Below, piece after piece: positions 35,118 to 43,320 of a DNA stretch of 64,000 nucleotides. The stretch is from Streptomyces marokkonensis. GTDB lineage: Bacteria > Actinomycetota > Actinomycetes > Streptomycetales > Streptomycetaceae. The position numbers and the translations under genes were made by a program. The DNA lies in contig NZ_VSKS01000026.1 in the NCBI RefSeq assembly GCF_008312835.1, positions 1-64,000 on the forward strand, read 5' to 3'. The notes under the pieces were generated by a model. It was not told the origin of the DNA. It did no database searches and was given only the letters and a program-made list of their open reading frames with translations. Position 1 is the stretch's first letter. The number at the start of each line of letters is the position of its first letter.

Positions 35118-35930
35118 TCAGCCCGCGAACTCCGGACCCCTGAGTGCCGCCCGGCCGCGCCGGTACCAGCGCCAGGCGATCGTCTTCGGGCCGTCCCGGT
35201 ACGGGGCGATCCGCGCGCCGCCGCCCGCCAGCCACGCCTCGACGTCGGCGACGGTGTGGCCGCGGCGGACGATCAGGCGGGCGATGCGGTAGCGCTCGTC
35301 CCGGTCCGAGCTGAGCGCGTGCCGCACGGCGGCCGCCGTCTCGTACCCGGCCCGGGCGGCCATCGCCCGCACCCGCGGGCTGTTGTAGCCGTGCGGATAG
35401 GCGAGATGGGGGACGGAATGGCCGAGGACGTCCTCCAGCACGGCCTTGGAGTCCAGCAGTTCGGCGCGCAGGCGCCGTGCGGTCAGCGTGTCGAGCTGGG
35501 CGTGGGTGACCGTGTGGCTGCCGATCTCCAGGCCCGCCTCCTCCAGCCGTGCCGCCTCGTCCAGGGTCATCATCGGGGCGGGCGGCAGCAGACTGCGGCC
35601 GCCCGGGGCGATGGCGCCGGTGGTGAGGTAGGCGGTGGCGGGCAGCCCGCGCCCGGTCAGGACGTCGGCGGTCGGTCCTGGCAGGTCGGCGAAGCCGTCG
35701 TCGAAGGTGAGCAGCACCGGCCGGGGCGGCAGCGGCGCCCGCCCCGCGAGACCGTCGGCGAGGACGCCGATGGTGACGGGCGTGCGGCCACTGTCCACGA
35801 CGGCGTCCAGATGGGCCGCGAAGTCCTTCGGCGTGACCGTGAACTCGGCGATCCACTCCGGCGGGTCGTCCATCACGGCGTGATAGAGGAGCACGGGGAC
35901 GGCCGGGGTCGTCTCCGGCGCCGGACTCAT
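35118..35930 (-). CDS. Polysaccharide deacetylase (NodB/CE4 family)
   Basis: 270 residues from ATG 35930, overlapping the glycosyltransferase stop (ATGA), AAGGGGG upstream. NodB fold: motif 1 LTFDDGFAD (about 74-82), motif 2 SHTVTH (about 138-143) with the zinc His pair, motif 3 LAYPHGYNSP. The N-terminus begins PAVPVLLYHAV with no signal peptide or membrane segment, so as read the enzyme would be cytoplasmic, which is unusual for CE4 enzymes acting on exported glycan. It may instead act on lipid-linked or nucleotide-linked intermediates (inference). Confidence 0.87.
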   Translation of the reverse strand: MSPAPETTPAVPVLLYHAVMDDPPEWIAEFTVTPKDFAAHLDAVVDSGRTPVTIGVLADGLAGRAPLPPRPVLLTFDDGFADLPGPTADVLTGRGLPATAYLTTGAIAPGGRSLLPPAPMMTLDEAARLEEAGLEIGSHTVTHAQLDTLTARRLRAELLDSKAVLEDVLGHSVPHLAYPHGYNSPRVRAMAARAGYETAAAVRHALSSDRDERYRIARLIVRRGHTVADVEAWLAGGGARIAPYRDGPKTIAWRWYRRGRAALRGPEFAG

Positions 35931-37480
35931 CGCGTCCCCCTTCCCCCGCCGCTCCTCCAGGCCCGCCGAGCCCGCAGATAGCCGAGCGGACCGTGCACCA
36001 TCCCCCTGCGCTGCAACCGCGACAGCCGGCGCGGCCAGGGATGGGTGCGGGTGTCGTGCGCCCCCGGTGCGCCGCCACCCGCGCCGGTGGCGCGTACGGC
36101 GGTCAGCGCGCGGGCGCGGGCGAGACCGCGCGGCAGCCGGGCGAGGAACGCCGGCAGCAGCGCGGGCCGGTTGACCAGGACCGCGGTGAGGTAGGCGGTG
36201 AGGCCGGCGCCGTAGCCGTACGCCTGCGTCTCCAGGTCGGACCAGGTCTCCCGGTGGTGGTGCCACACCAGCGCGTACGGCGTGTAGTGCAGCCGGCGCC
36301 CCTGGGCGAGGACGCGCACGAACCCGTACAGGTCGTCGCCGCCCCGCGCCGGCGTCCCGGCACCGGTGGCCGGGTCGAAACCGCCGGCGGCCCGCAGCAC
36401 CCGGGTACGGAAGGCCATGTTGGCGCCCGAGCCGAAGCGGCCCGCGGTGAAGGGGAACAGCGGCTCGTCGCGGGGCGGGTCCCGGGGGTCGTACGTCGTC
36501 GGCGTGAAGCCCTTCGCGAAGCCGCCGTGGCTCTCCAGCAGGACCTGGGCCGGGGTGCGCAGCCGGGCGGGCAGGATCAGGCCGGTGGCGCAGCCGAGCC
36601 GGGGGTCGGCGGCGAACGGCGCGGTCAGTTCGGTGAGCCAGCGGGGATCGGCGACCACGTCGTCGTCGGTGAACGCGACCACCTCGCCCCGGGCCGCCGC
36701 CAGCCCGGTGTTGTGCGCGATCGCGAGCCCGGGGACCGGCTCGCACACGTACCGCACGCGCTCGCCGTACTTCCGCTCCACGAGATCGCGCGTCCCGTCG
36801 GTCACGGGCGCGTTGTCGACGACGACGATCTCGAACCGCGGATGCTCCTGCGCGAGGAGCGAGTCCAGCGCCCGGGCCAGCTGCCCGGCCCGCTCCCGGG
36901 TGGCCACGACGACCGAGGCGTACGGCGGCCCGGGGGGTGCACCCGAGCCGTCGGAGGTCCGCGCTCGCCCCGGCGTGGCAGCCGCCCGGCCGGTCTCGGT
37001 GTCCCGGATCCGCCCGCTTCCGCCGGCCGCCGGCGTCGCGCCGGACGGCGGCCCGGGGGGTGCACCCGCGCCGTCGGAGGTCCGCGCGCGCCCCGGCGTG
37101 GCAGCCGCCCGGCCGGTCTCGGTGTCCCGGATCCGCCCGCTTCCGCCGGCCGCCGGCGTCGCGCCGGACGGCGGCCCGGGGGGTGCACCCGCCGGCGTCT
37201 CCCGCACCGCCGAGGTGAGCCCCTGCCGCGCCGCCCGCGTCAGCGCCGCCCGCGGGTCGGCCCCCTCCGGTACCCGCGTCAGCAGCGTGCCCACCGGCCG
37301 TCCCGCCCGCCTGACCAGGAGGAACACCTCGCCGTGGGTCACCGGTGGGCTGCCGGGGCCGGGCCGGAGCGCGGCCTCGTCCCCGCCCGGCTCCAGGTCC
37401 AGCTCGGCGACCTGCACCGCGCCGATGGCCAGGAACCGCCGTATCTCCTCCCGCGTACGCGCTCGCGCTCTGCCGGACAT
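35927..37480 (-). CDS. GT2 glycosyltransferase with N-terminal domain and tandem-repeat linker
   Basis: 517 residues from ATG 37480 with GGGGAGGAC upstream. Residues 1-95 form a small domain of unknown family (EVFLLVRRAGRPVGTLLTRV). Residues about 97-185 are a Gly/Pro/Ala/Arg/Thr linker made of two 41-residue repeats plus a third partial copy. From about 187 comes a family-2 glycosyltransferase: ASVVVATRERAGQLARALDS, DNAPVTDGT, and FTDDDVVADPRWL with the metal-binding Asp triad (about 271-275), then GGDDLYGF. No membrane helices, so it is cytoplasmic or peripheral. Probably adds sugars to a lipid-linked unit for the flippase encoded on the other strand. Confidence 0.85.
   Translation of the reverse strand: MSGRARARTREEIRRFLAIGAVQVAELDLEPGGDEAALRPGPGSPPVTHGEVFLLVRRAGRPVGTLLTRVPEGADPRAALTRAARQGLTSAVRETPAGAPPGPPSGATPAAGGSGRIRDTETGRAAATPGRARTSDGAGAPPGPPSGATPAAGGSGRIRDTETGRAAATPGRARTSDGSGAPPGPPYASVVVATRERAGQLARALDSLLAQEHPRFEIVVVDNAPVTDGTRDLVERKYGERVRYVCEPVPGLAIAHNTGLAAARGEVVAFTDDDVVADPRWLTELTAPFAADPRLGCATGLILPARLRTPAQVLLESHGGFAKGFTPTTYDPRDPPRDEPLFPFTAGRFGSGANMAFRTRVLRAAGGFDPATGAGTPARGGDDLYGFVRVLAQGRRLHYTPYALVWHHHRETWSDLETQAYGYGAGLTAYLTAVLVNRPALLPAFLARLPRGLARARALTAVRATGAGGGAPGAHDTRTHPWPRRLSRLQRRGMVHGPLGYLRARRAWRSGGGRGTR
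36924..37191 (-). repeat. 123-bp tandem repeat inside the glycosyltransferase gene
   Basis: Copy 1 at 36924-37046 and copy 2 at 37047-37169 differ at only two of 123 bases that I can see, and a 22-bp start of a third copy lies at 37170-37191. The unit is a multiple of three and encodes a 41-residue segment containing SGRIRDTETGRAAATPGRA. Recent in-frame duplication is likely. Confidence 0.92.
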
Positions 37481-37500
37481 ACGTCCTCCCCTCCCCCTCC

Positions 37501-38586
37501 TCACGAGCGGCGCAGCCGTGCCGCGCCCTTCAGGGTCCGCGACGCCAGCGACGCGAGGCGCGGGCGGGCGCGGACGAACGCGTGCGCGCGGCGCGCGGGC
37601 TCGCGGCTCAGCCAGTGCAGCGCGGCACCCGCTCCCGGACGGGTCGCCGCACCCTCGTGGACGGCGCGTTCGCCGGTCTTCAGCGCGTCCTTGTACTCGG
37701 CCGGACCGCGCCCCATGTCGAGCAGGCCGATGCCCTCGGCCGCCGCCGCCTCGGCCATCCGCAGGTGCAGCACGAGTCCGGGCGAGAACGTCGCGAACTC
37801 CGGGTCGTACGCCGGGAACCAGCAGGCCAGGACGGAGGCCGAACGCAGGCCGAAGTGCGCGGCAACGGGGCGGTCGGCGGCGTACAGGACCGACAGCGTG
37901 CCCGAGCACTGGGGCGCCCGGGTCTCGGCGAGCCGGCCCACGAGCCGGACGATCCACTCCTGCGCGAACCGGTCGCGGCGCCCGGTCCTGCGGTACTGCG
38001 CCGACTTCCACTCCATGAGGGTCCGCAGCGCGGCCGGGTCGCGTTCGTCGAAGACGAACCGCACCGGTCCGGCCCGGCGGCCGAGCCTGCGCTCCTTGGC
38101 CAGCGTGGTCTTCAGGAACTTCGGCGACCGGGTGCGCAGCACCGACTCGTAGGTCTCGTAGCCCTTCTCCACGTCGATGACGAAGGTGGCGTGCTCCTCG
38201 GCCGCGTACGGCACGAAGAGGTCCTGGCCGGCCTCCAGATTGTCGAACGCGAAGCTCGACACCGAGCAGGCCCGCAGCAGTTCACCGGTCTCCGGGGCGA
38301 CACCGGGGGCCAGCACCGCGCCCTGGCAGTCCGACACCCCGAGCCCGATCGCCCGGCCCTGTCCCGCCACGCCCCGCTCGTGGGGCAGGAAGCCCGCCGG
38401 TTCCGCCCCCCGGTACAGCACCGCCACCCGGGCCCGCGGCCGCACCCGGCCCACGGCGGCGGTGAACTCCGGTTCCATGAAAGGGCTGCGTGGCGCGTCC
38501 GTCGCGGCGCGCAGTTCCCGCCAGCGCTCCCGTTCCCCCTCGCCGAGCTCCTCCGGCCTCAGCACGCGCATGCGTCCACTGCTCAC
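37501..38586 (-). CDS. CelD/BcsL-type (FemAB-like) GNAT acyltransferase
   Basis: 361 residues from GTG 38586 (GGGGGG upstream); ATG 38571 is a second choice. Double-GNAT fold as in 'CelD/BcsL' cellulose-biosynthesis-associated proteins and FemAB-like transferases: KFLKTTLAKERRLGRRAG followed by VRFVFDERDPAALRTLMEWKSAQYR, then SVLYAADRPVAAHFGLRS and GIGLLDMGRGPAEYKDALKTG near the end. Donor and acceptor are unknown; acylation of an exopolysaccharide sugar is a reasonable inference. First gene of the minus-strand half, with the glycosyltransferase 20 bp downstream. Confidence 0.8.
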   Translation of the reverse strand: MSSGRMRVLRPEELGEGERERWRELRAATDAPRSPFMEPEFTAAVGRVRPRARVAVLYRGAEPAGFLPHERGVAGQGRAIGLGVSDCQGAVLAPGVAPETGELLRACSVSSFAFDNLEAGQDLFVPYAAEEHATFVIDVEKGYETYESVLRTRSPKFLKTTLAKERRLGRRAGPVRFVFDERDPAALRTLMEWKSAQYRRTGRRDRFAQEWIVRLVGRLAETRAPQCSGTLSVLYAADRPVAAHFGLRSASVLACWFPAYDPEFATFSPGLVLHLRMAEAAAAEGIGLLDMGRGPAEYKDALKTGERAVHEGAATRPGAGAALHWLSREPARRAHAFVRARPRLASLASRTLKGAARLRRS

Positions 38587-38793
38587 CTGACCCCCCGATC
38601 AAGTCCCCCCTGGACCCTTGGACGGTACCGCCCGGGCCCGGGAGGGCGGTAGATAGCGGACGATGTTCTCGCCAAACGGTGAAAGAGTCCTCAACCGGTC
38701 CGTACCCGGCGATGACGGAAGGGGAACCGCACCGAAAGCGAGCGGATACGGGCATGGTGAATCGGACGGTCGCGTTGTCCGTATTCTCTGATC

Positions 38794-39666
38794 ATGGCCG
38801 CACCCACCGCTTTTTCACTCATCGCCACCGACCTGGACGGGACGCTGCTGCGCGACGACGACACCCTCTCCGACCGGTCCCTCGCCGCGCTCGCGCGCGC
38901 GGCGCGGACCGGTGTCCGTCACCTCGTGGTGACGGGGCGTCCCGCCCCCAGAGTGCGGCCCCTCCTGGACGACCTCGGCTGCACGGGGCTCGCGGTGTGC
39001 GGACAGGGCGCGCAGGTGTACGACGCCGGCGCGGAGCGGCTGCTGTGGTCCGTCACGCTGGACCGGGAACTGGCGGAGACCGCCCTCGGCAAGATCGAGG
39101 CCGAGGTGGGGGAGGTGTACGCCGCGGTCGACCAGGACGGGGCCGACGGGCTGACGCTGATCGAGCCGGGCTATCTGATGCCGCACCCGACGCTCCCCGC
39201 CGTACGGGTGGAGCGGCGGCGTGATCTGTGGGAGCGGCCGATCAGCAAGGTGCTGCTGCGCCACCCGCTCCTGTCCGACGACGCGTTGGCGGCGGCGGCG
39301 CGCGCGGTGGTCGGTTCGCTGGCGACGGTCACCATGTCGGGGCCCGGGACCGTGGAGCTCCAGCCGTGCGGGGTGACCAAGGCGACCGGTCTCGCCCTGG
39401 CCGCCGAACACCTGGGGGTGAGCCCGGCGCGGACGATCGCCTTCGGCGACATGCCGAACGACATCCCCATGTTCGACTGGGCGGCGCACGGCGTCGCCAT
39501 GGCCAACGCGCATCCCGAGCTGAAGGCGGTGGCCGACGAGGTCACCACGTCGAACGAGGACGACGGCGTGGCCGTCGTCCTCGAGCGACTGTTCGGTGGG
39601 GCGGCCGTGCTCGGCCGTCAGCGGTCGGCTCAGTACGCGCCGAAGACGTTGTCGATCGAGCCGTAG
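38794..39666 (+). CDS. HAD-family (Cof-type) phosphatase
   Basis: 290 residues from ATG 38794. Type IIB HAD hydrolase: motif I ATDLDGTLL (about 11-19) with the nucleophile Asp, motif II VVTGRPAPRV, Lys in the SKVLLRH region, and motif IV GDMPNDIPMFDWA (about 218-230). Substrates of this family are small phosphates such as sugar phosphates or flavin nucleotides; none can be assigned. The 3' end overlaps the convergent transglycosylase gene by 37 bp. Confidence 0.88.
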   Translation: MAAPTAFSLIATDLDGTLLRDDDTLSDRSLAALARAARTGVRHLVVTGRPAPRVRPLLDDLGCTGLAVCGQGAQVYDAGAERLLWSVTLDRELAETALGKIEAEVGEVYAAVDQDGADGLTLIEPGYLMPHPTLPAVRVERRRDLWERPISKVLLRHPLLSDDALAAAARAVVGSLATVTMSGPGTVELQPCGVTKATGLALAAEHLGVSPARTIAFGDMPNDIPMFDWAAHGVAMANAHPELKAVADEVTTSNEDDGVAVVLERLFGGAAVLGRQRSAQYAPKTLSIEP

Positions 39667-40127
39667 CGGTCGGCGGCGTAGTTGCAGGCCGCCGTGATGT
39701 TCGCGACCGGGTCGAACGGGTCGAAGGCCGTGCCGGGCACGTGGTAGGCCTGGAAGGTCGGGTCGATGACCTGCAGCAGGCCCTTCGACGGGGTGCCCGC
39801 GGCGGCGTTGGAGTCCCAGAGGTTGATGGCGGCCGGGTTGCCGGAGGACTCGCGCATGATGTTGCGGTGGATGCCCTCGTAGGAGCCCGGGATGCCGTTC
39901 TGCGCCATGACGGCCAGCGACTCACGGATCCAGCCGTCGAGGTTGTCCGGGTACGCCGTCGTGGCCGTCGTGGAGGCGGCGGTCGTGACGGGCGTCGTGG
40001 TGGCCGCAAAGGCGCCGGTGGCGCCGAACAGCGGAAGGGCGACCATCGCGACGCCGGTGCCGGCGACGGCGAGGGAGCGGGCGATGCGGCGGCTGCCGAG
40101 GCGGCGGAGCTGACCGGAAGCGGGCAT
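39630..40127 (-). CDS. Secreted lytic transglycosylase (SLT domain)
   Basis: 165 residues from ATG 40127. Sec signal peptide (about 1-41, ending in GAFA), a Thr/Ala-rich spacer, then a compact SLT domain: catalytic Glu in NIMRESSGNP (about residue 93), NLWDSNAAAGTPSKGLLQVI, ACNYAADRYGSI. No LysM or other wall-binding domain. Cleaves the MurNAc-GlcNAc bond of peptidoglycan outside the cell. Its mRNA leader contains a c-di-AMP riboswitch, linking it to resuscitation and germination hydrolases controlled by c-di-AMP in Streptomyces. Its 3' end runs 37 bp into the HAD gene on the opposite strand. Confidence 0.92.
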   Translation of the reverse strand: MPASGQLRRLGSRRIARSLAVAGTGVAMVALPLFGATGAFAATTTPVTTAASTTATTAYPDNLDGWIRESLAVMAQNGIPGSYEGIHRNIMRESSGNPAAINLWDSNAAAGTPSKGLLQVIDPTFQAYHVPGTAFDPFDPVANITAACNYAADRYGSIDNVFGAY

Positions 40128-40139
40128 GTCTGGGTTCCT

Positions 40140-40330
40140 CTCCTGCGCCTGCGAGGTGAGCTGTCGGGTTCGGGCGGGGAGAGTGCCCGGCCGTGCCCTG
40201 CGGGCATGGCTTCACCCCGAGCCGTTCCGGTGCGATGCCCGGCCCGGCGACGTACCTGGGTCCCCCGCTCCTGCCGTGCGTGAGTTCGTTCGGTGGGTGT
40301 GATGCGGGCGGTGGCAGGATTCGGCGTCCG
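40140..40330 (-). ncRNA. c-di-AMP (ydaO-yuaA) riboswitch
   Basis: On the minus strand, ahead of the transglycosylase, are the conserved segments of the actinobacterial ydaO riboswitch in order: AGCGGGGGACCCAGG (about 40257-40271), CTCGGGGTGAAGCC (about 40209-40222), and AACCCGACAGCTCACCTCG (about 40152-40170) followed by CAGGCGCAGGAGAGG, the last running towards the ribosome site. In Streptomyces this riboswitch turns down cell-wall hydrolase genes when c-di-AMP is high. Boundaries are approximate. Confidence 0.87.
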
Positions 40331-40825
40331 CCCGGCAGGCCCGGAACGTATGCGAGAGCACATGTCGGGAACAAGTGTGGGCATCACGTAAAGGACTCTT
40401 TGATCTTGCAATGGGGGATTTGAGACGCTTGATCCCTGGCGAGTGCCAAGAGTCAACTCGGTTCCGGGGAAGGGGAGTCGCCGGTGCGGGGGAGCGGCGG
40501 GCGCGCCGGGTGGCGCGTGACCCACTTCACTGGCCGCGGGATGCGGGAGCATTTGCGGCCAAGGGGAATGCAGCGGTCAAGTGCGGCAAACCGGACGTGG
40601 GGCCGGGCAGGATGGTTGGCGGGTCGTTGTGTCCGGGAAGGAGGGGAATGTCCGCCGCCGTCAACCGATCAAAAGCACTCCGCTTCTGATCCCCCGGCGC
40701 CCTGCCTGTAACCCCGGGCGCTGGCGGTGATCGAAACGTGACCGGATACGCTGACTTGAGTGATGGCAGCGACCTATCGACATTCCATGTAATCGCCAGT
40801 GGACACCAGCAGACAGGAGACCCTC
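40331..40825. other. Gap between riboswitch and polyprenyl synthase gene
   Basis: About 500 bp. It should hold the promoter of the minus-strand transglycosylase and of the plus-strand synthase. The only coding candidate is a 13-codon ORF at 40648-40689. No hairpin terminator or clear -10/-35 pair is assigned. Confidence 0.5.
40648..40689 (+). CDS. Possible 13-residue leader ORF
   Basis: ATG 40648 is preceded by GGAAGGAGGGG, one of the strongest ribosome sites in the window, and reads MSAAVNRSKALRF then TGA. It lies 136 bp before the polyprenyl synthase start on the same strand. Too short for any statistical support; could be a leader peptide or chance. Confidence 0.3.
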   Translation: MSAAVNRSKALRF

Positions 40826-41836
40826 GTGACCGTCGTCGGGCCGTTCGGGCTGAGCGTGCGGGACCAGGCTCTGGAAGCCGATGTCCAGGCCGGAATGACG
40901 GCTGTCGAGGAAGGGCTGATCGAGGCCACCAAGAGTGAGGTCCCCTTCATCACGGGGGCCGCCCAGCACTTGGTGCGGGCCGGCGGCAAGAGGTTCCGTC
41001 CCCTGCTGGTGATGCTCGCCGCCCAGTTCGGCGACCCCTACGCGCCCGGTGTCGTGCCGTCCGCCGTGGTCGTGGAGCTCACCCACCTGGCCACGCTCTA
41101 CCACGACGACGTGATGGACGAGGCCGAGGTGCGGCGCGGCGTCGACAGCGCGAACGCCCGCTGGGGCAACTCCGTCGCGGTCCTCACCGGCGACTTCCTG
41201 TTCGCGCGGGCCTCGCACATCCTGGCCGACCTCGGACCGGAGGCGGTGCGGGTGCAGGCCGAGGCATTCGAGCGGCTGGTCACCGGGCAGATCCTGGAGA
41301 CCGCGGGGCCGCAGGACGGCCGCGACCCGGTCGACCACTACCTGGACGTGCTCGGCGGCAAGACCGGCTCGCTGGTCGCGGTCTCCTGCCGCTTCGGCGC
41401 GATGATGTCCGGCGCCGACGAGACGGTGGTGGACGTCCTCACCCAGTACGGCGAACGGCTCGGCGTCGCCTTCCAGCTCGCCGACGACGTCCTGGACATC
41501 GCCTCCGACTCCCACGAGTCCGGCAAGACCCCCGGCACCGATCTGCGCGAGGGCATCGCCACGCTGCCCGTGCTGCGCCTGCGCGAGCGGGCGGCCCGGC
41601 TGGGCCTGGCCGAGGACATCGCCCTGTGCGAACTGCTCGACTCCGACCTCACCGACGACGCCCGGCATGCCGAGGCGCTGCGGCTGCTGCGCGCCCACCC
41701 CGCGCTGGAGCAGGCCCGCCGGGACACCGTGCGGTACGCCGAGGAGGCGCGTGCGGCGCTGGCCCCGCTGCGGGACTGCGAGGCGAAGACGGCACTCGTG
41801 CAGCTCTGCGACGCGGTGGTGCACCGCGCGGGCTGA
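40826..41836 (+). CDS. Long-chain polyprenyl diphosphate synthase
   Basis: 336 residues; GTG 40826 follows CAGGAGA, and the family start MTVVGPFGLSVRDQALE fits. Trans-isoprenyl synthase: first Asp-rich motif in TLYHDDVMDEAEVRRG (about 92-107), second in FQLADDVLDI (about 216-225), and the GGKRFRP substrate loop (about 52-58). Condenses isopentenyl diphosphate into the long chain used for the menaquinone tail (hepta- to nonaprenyl; length not readable with certainty). Fits the quinone theme of mqnC, menG and the tail reductase at the left end of the window. Confidence 0.92.
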   Translation: MTVVGPFGLSVRDQALEADVQAGMTAVEEGLIEATKSEVPFITGAAQHLVRAGGKRFRPLLVMLAAQFGDPYAPGVVPSAVVVELTHLATLYHDDVMDEAEVRRGVDSANARWGNSVAVLTGDFLFARASHILADLGPEAVRVQAEAFERLVTGQILETAGPQDGRDPVDHYLDVLGGKTGSLVAVSCRFGAMMSGADETVVDVLTQYGERLGVAFQLADDVLDIASDSHESGKTPGTDLREGIATLPVLRLRERAARLGLAEDIALCELLDSDLTDDARHAEALRLLRAHPALEQARRDTVRYAEEARAALAPLRDCEAKTALVQLCDAVVHRAG

Positions 41837-41989
41837 CCCCGCCGGCGGCCCGAACGCGCCGCTACCCCTACGGGGCGGGGGAGGAAACCACCCCCCGTGT
41901 CATACCCCAGCAGTACACGGAGTTGAGTCCGGGGTCTGACGTATCCGCCTGCCGGATTTGGTCAGATGGACAACGACGGACAACACCAC

Positions 41990-42011
41990 TTCTCACCGGT
42001 TCGGGTGAGAA
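41990..42011. promoter_or_regulatory. 8-bp inverted repeat upstream of the LolA-like gene
   Basis: TTCTCACC (41990-41997) and GGTGAGAA (42004-42011), perfectly complementary around six bases, 70-90 bp before the LolA-like start. Either an operator or a short hairpin in the leader. Confidence 0.4.
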
Positions 42012-42080
42012 TGGCGGCTCAGGGTGAGACTGGTGCGAGGACACGAGACGGAAGCCGCCGCCGACTACGGAGGGGCACAC

Positions 42081-43301
42081 ATGGCACCGTACGAATCCGA
42101 GAACACGACGGTCGCGGGGGAGGTCGACGAGCCGCGCACGGGGCGGCGCAGGGCCGCCCGGTACGTCGTCCCCGTCACGGTGATGGGACTGGCCGCCGCG
42201 ACCATCGGGCTCGTCCCCGCGATCGCCGACTCCGGCGACCCCGACCTGCCGGAGATCACCGCCGCGCAGCTCATAGAGAAGATCGCGATGTCGGACGTCG
42301 AGCAGCTGTCCGGCACCGTGAAGATCACCACGGACCTCGGACTGCCGGACCTCGGCGGCCTGGAGGACTCTCTCGCGTCCGGCGCGGCGGGGCGGGGCGG
42401 GGACGGCGGCTCCTCGGCCGACCCGTCCGCCAAGCTCACCGCACTGGCGTCCGGCACGCACACGCTGCGGGTCGCGGCCGACGGTCCCGACCGGCAGAAG
42501 GTCTCGCTCCTCGAGGACGCCGCCGAGTACAGCCTGATCCACAACGGCAAGGACGTCTGGGGCTACGACAGCAAGTCCAACGAGGTCTACCACGGCACCG
42601 TCGACGAGTCCGGCGAGGAGCGGGAGCAGAAGCCCCCGGCCACCCCGAAGGACTTCGCCGAGGAGGCGCTGAAGTCGGTCGACGACACCACGTCCGTGAC
42701 CGTCGACGGCACCGCCCAGGTGGCCGGCCGGGACGCGTACAGGCTGGTCGTCGAGCCCAGGCAGTCCGGCTCCACGGTCGGTGCCATCAGCATCGCGGTC
42801 GACCACGAGACGGGCATGCCGCTGAAGTTCACGCTCACCCCGTCGAGCGGCGGCGCGGCCGTCGTGGACGTCGGCTTCACCAAGGTGAGTTTCGACCGGC
42901 CGGCCGCGTCGACGTTCGAGTTCACCCCGCCCAAGGGCGCCGAGGTGACCGAGGACGGCGAACTCGACCGGGGCCGCGGGCACTCCGGGAAGCCGGAGGG
43001 CGCCCCGAAGTCGGAGGAGGACCTGGCCAAGGGCCTCGACGGGCTGAAGATGCTCGGCGAGGGCTGGAACACCGTCGCCACCTTCGACACCGGCGCCGAG
43101 GGCGGCCTGCCCACCGGTGAGACCGGCGGAGACCTCGGCGGCTTCCTCGGCTCGCTCGGCGACCAGGTCAAGGGCGAGTTCGGCACCGGCACGGTGTTCA
43201 GCACCCGCCTGGTCAACGCCCTGTTCACCGAGGACGGCAAGGTCTACGTGGGCACCGTCACCAAGGACGCGCTCGTGAAGGCGGCCGACGCGGGGAAGTA
43301 A
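42081..43301 (+). CDS. LolA-like / DUF2092-type exported protein
   Basis: 406 residues from ATG 42081 with GGAGGGG upstream. A basic stretch and a hydrophobic segment (about 32-55, ending VPAIAD) act as signal peptide or anchor. The body resembles the LolA/LppX half-barrel: VEQLSGTVKITTDLG, SGTHTLRVAADGPDRQKV, YSLIHNGKDVWGYDSKSNEV, then DAYRLVVEPRQSG and KFTLTPSSGG, the pattern of proteins carrying a lipid in a concave sheet. Gram-positive bacteria lack the Lol pathway, so the lipid and partner are unknown. The ABC transporter genes start 19 bp later, probably one operon. Confidence 0.8.
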   Translation: MAPYESENTTVAGEVDEPRTGRRRAARYVVPVTVMGLAAATIGLVPAIADSGDPDLPEITAAQLIEKIAMSDVEQLSGTVKITTDLGLPDLGGLEDSLASGAAGRGGDGGSSADPSAKLTALASGTHTLRVAADGPDRQKVSLLEDAAEYSLIHNGKDVWGYDSKSNEVYHGTVDESGEEREQKPPATPKDFAEEALKSVDDTTSVTVDGTAQVAGRDAYRLVVEPRQSGSTVGAISIAVDHETGMPLKFTLTPSSGGAAVVDVGFTKVSFDRPAASTFEFTPPKGAEVTEDGELDRGRGHSGKPEGAPKSEEDLAKGLDGLKMLGEGWNTVATFDTGAEGGLPTGETGGDLGGFLGSLGDQVKGEFGTGTVFSTRLVNALFTEDGKVYVGTVTKDALVKAADAGK

Positions 43302-43320
43302 GGTCGCGGAAGCTCACGAC

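Noticed and set aside
36924-37191. 123-bp repeat as an insertion sequence or CRISPR
   Set aside because: Copies are directly adjacent without spacers, in frame, and encode a linker; there is no transposase.
40375-40689. 104-codon plus-strand ORF between the riboswitch and the polyprenyl synthase
   Set aside because: No ribosome site at its first ATG/GTG and no recognisable domain; only its last 13 codons have a good start, reported separately as a weak candidate.
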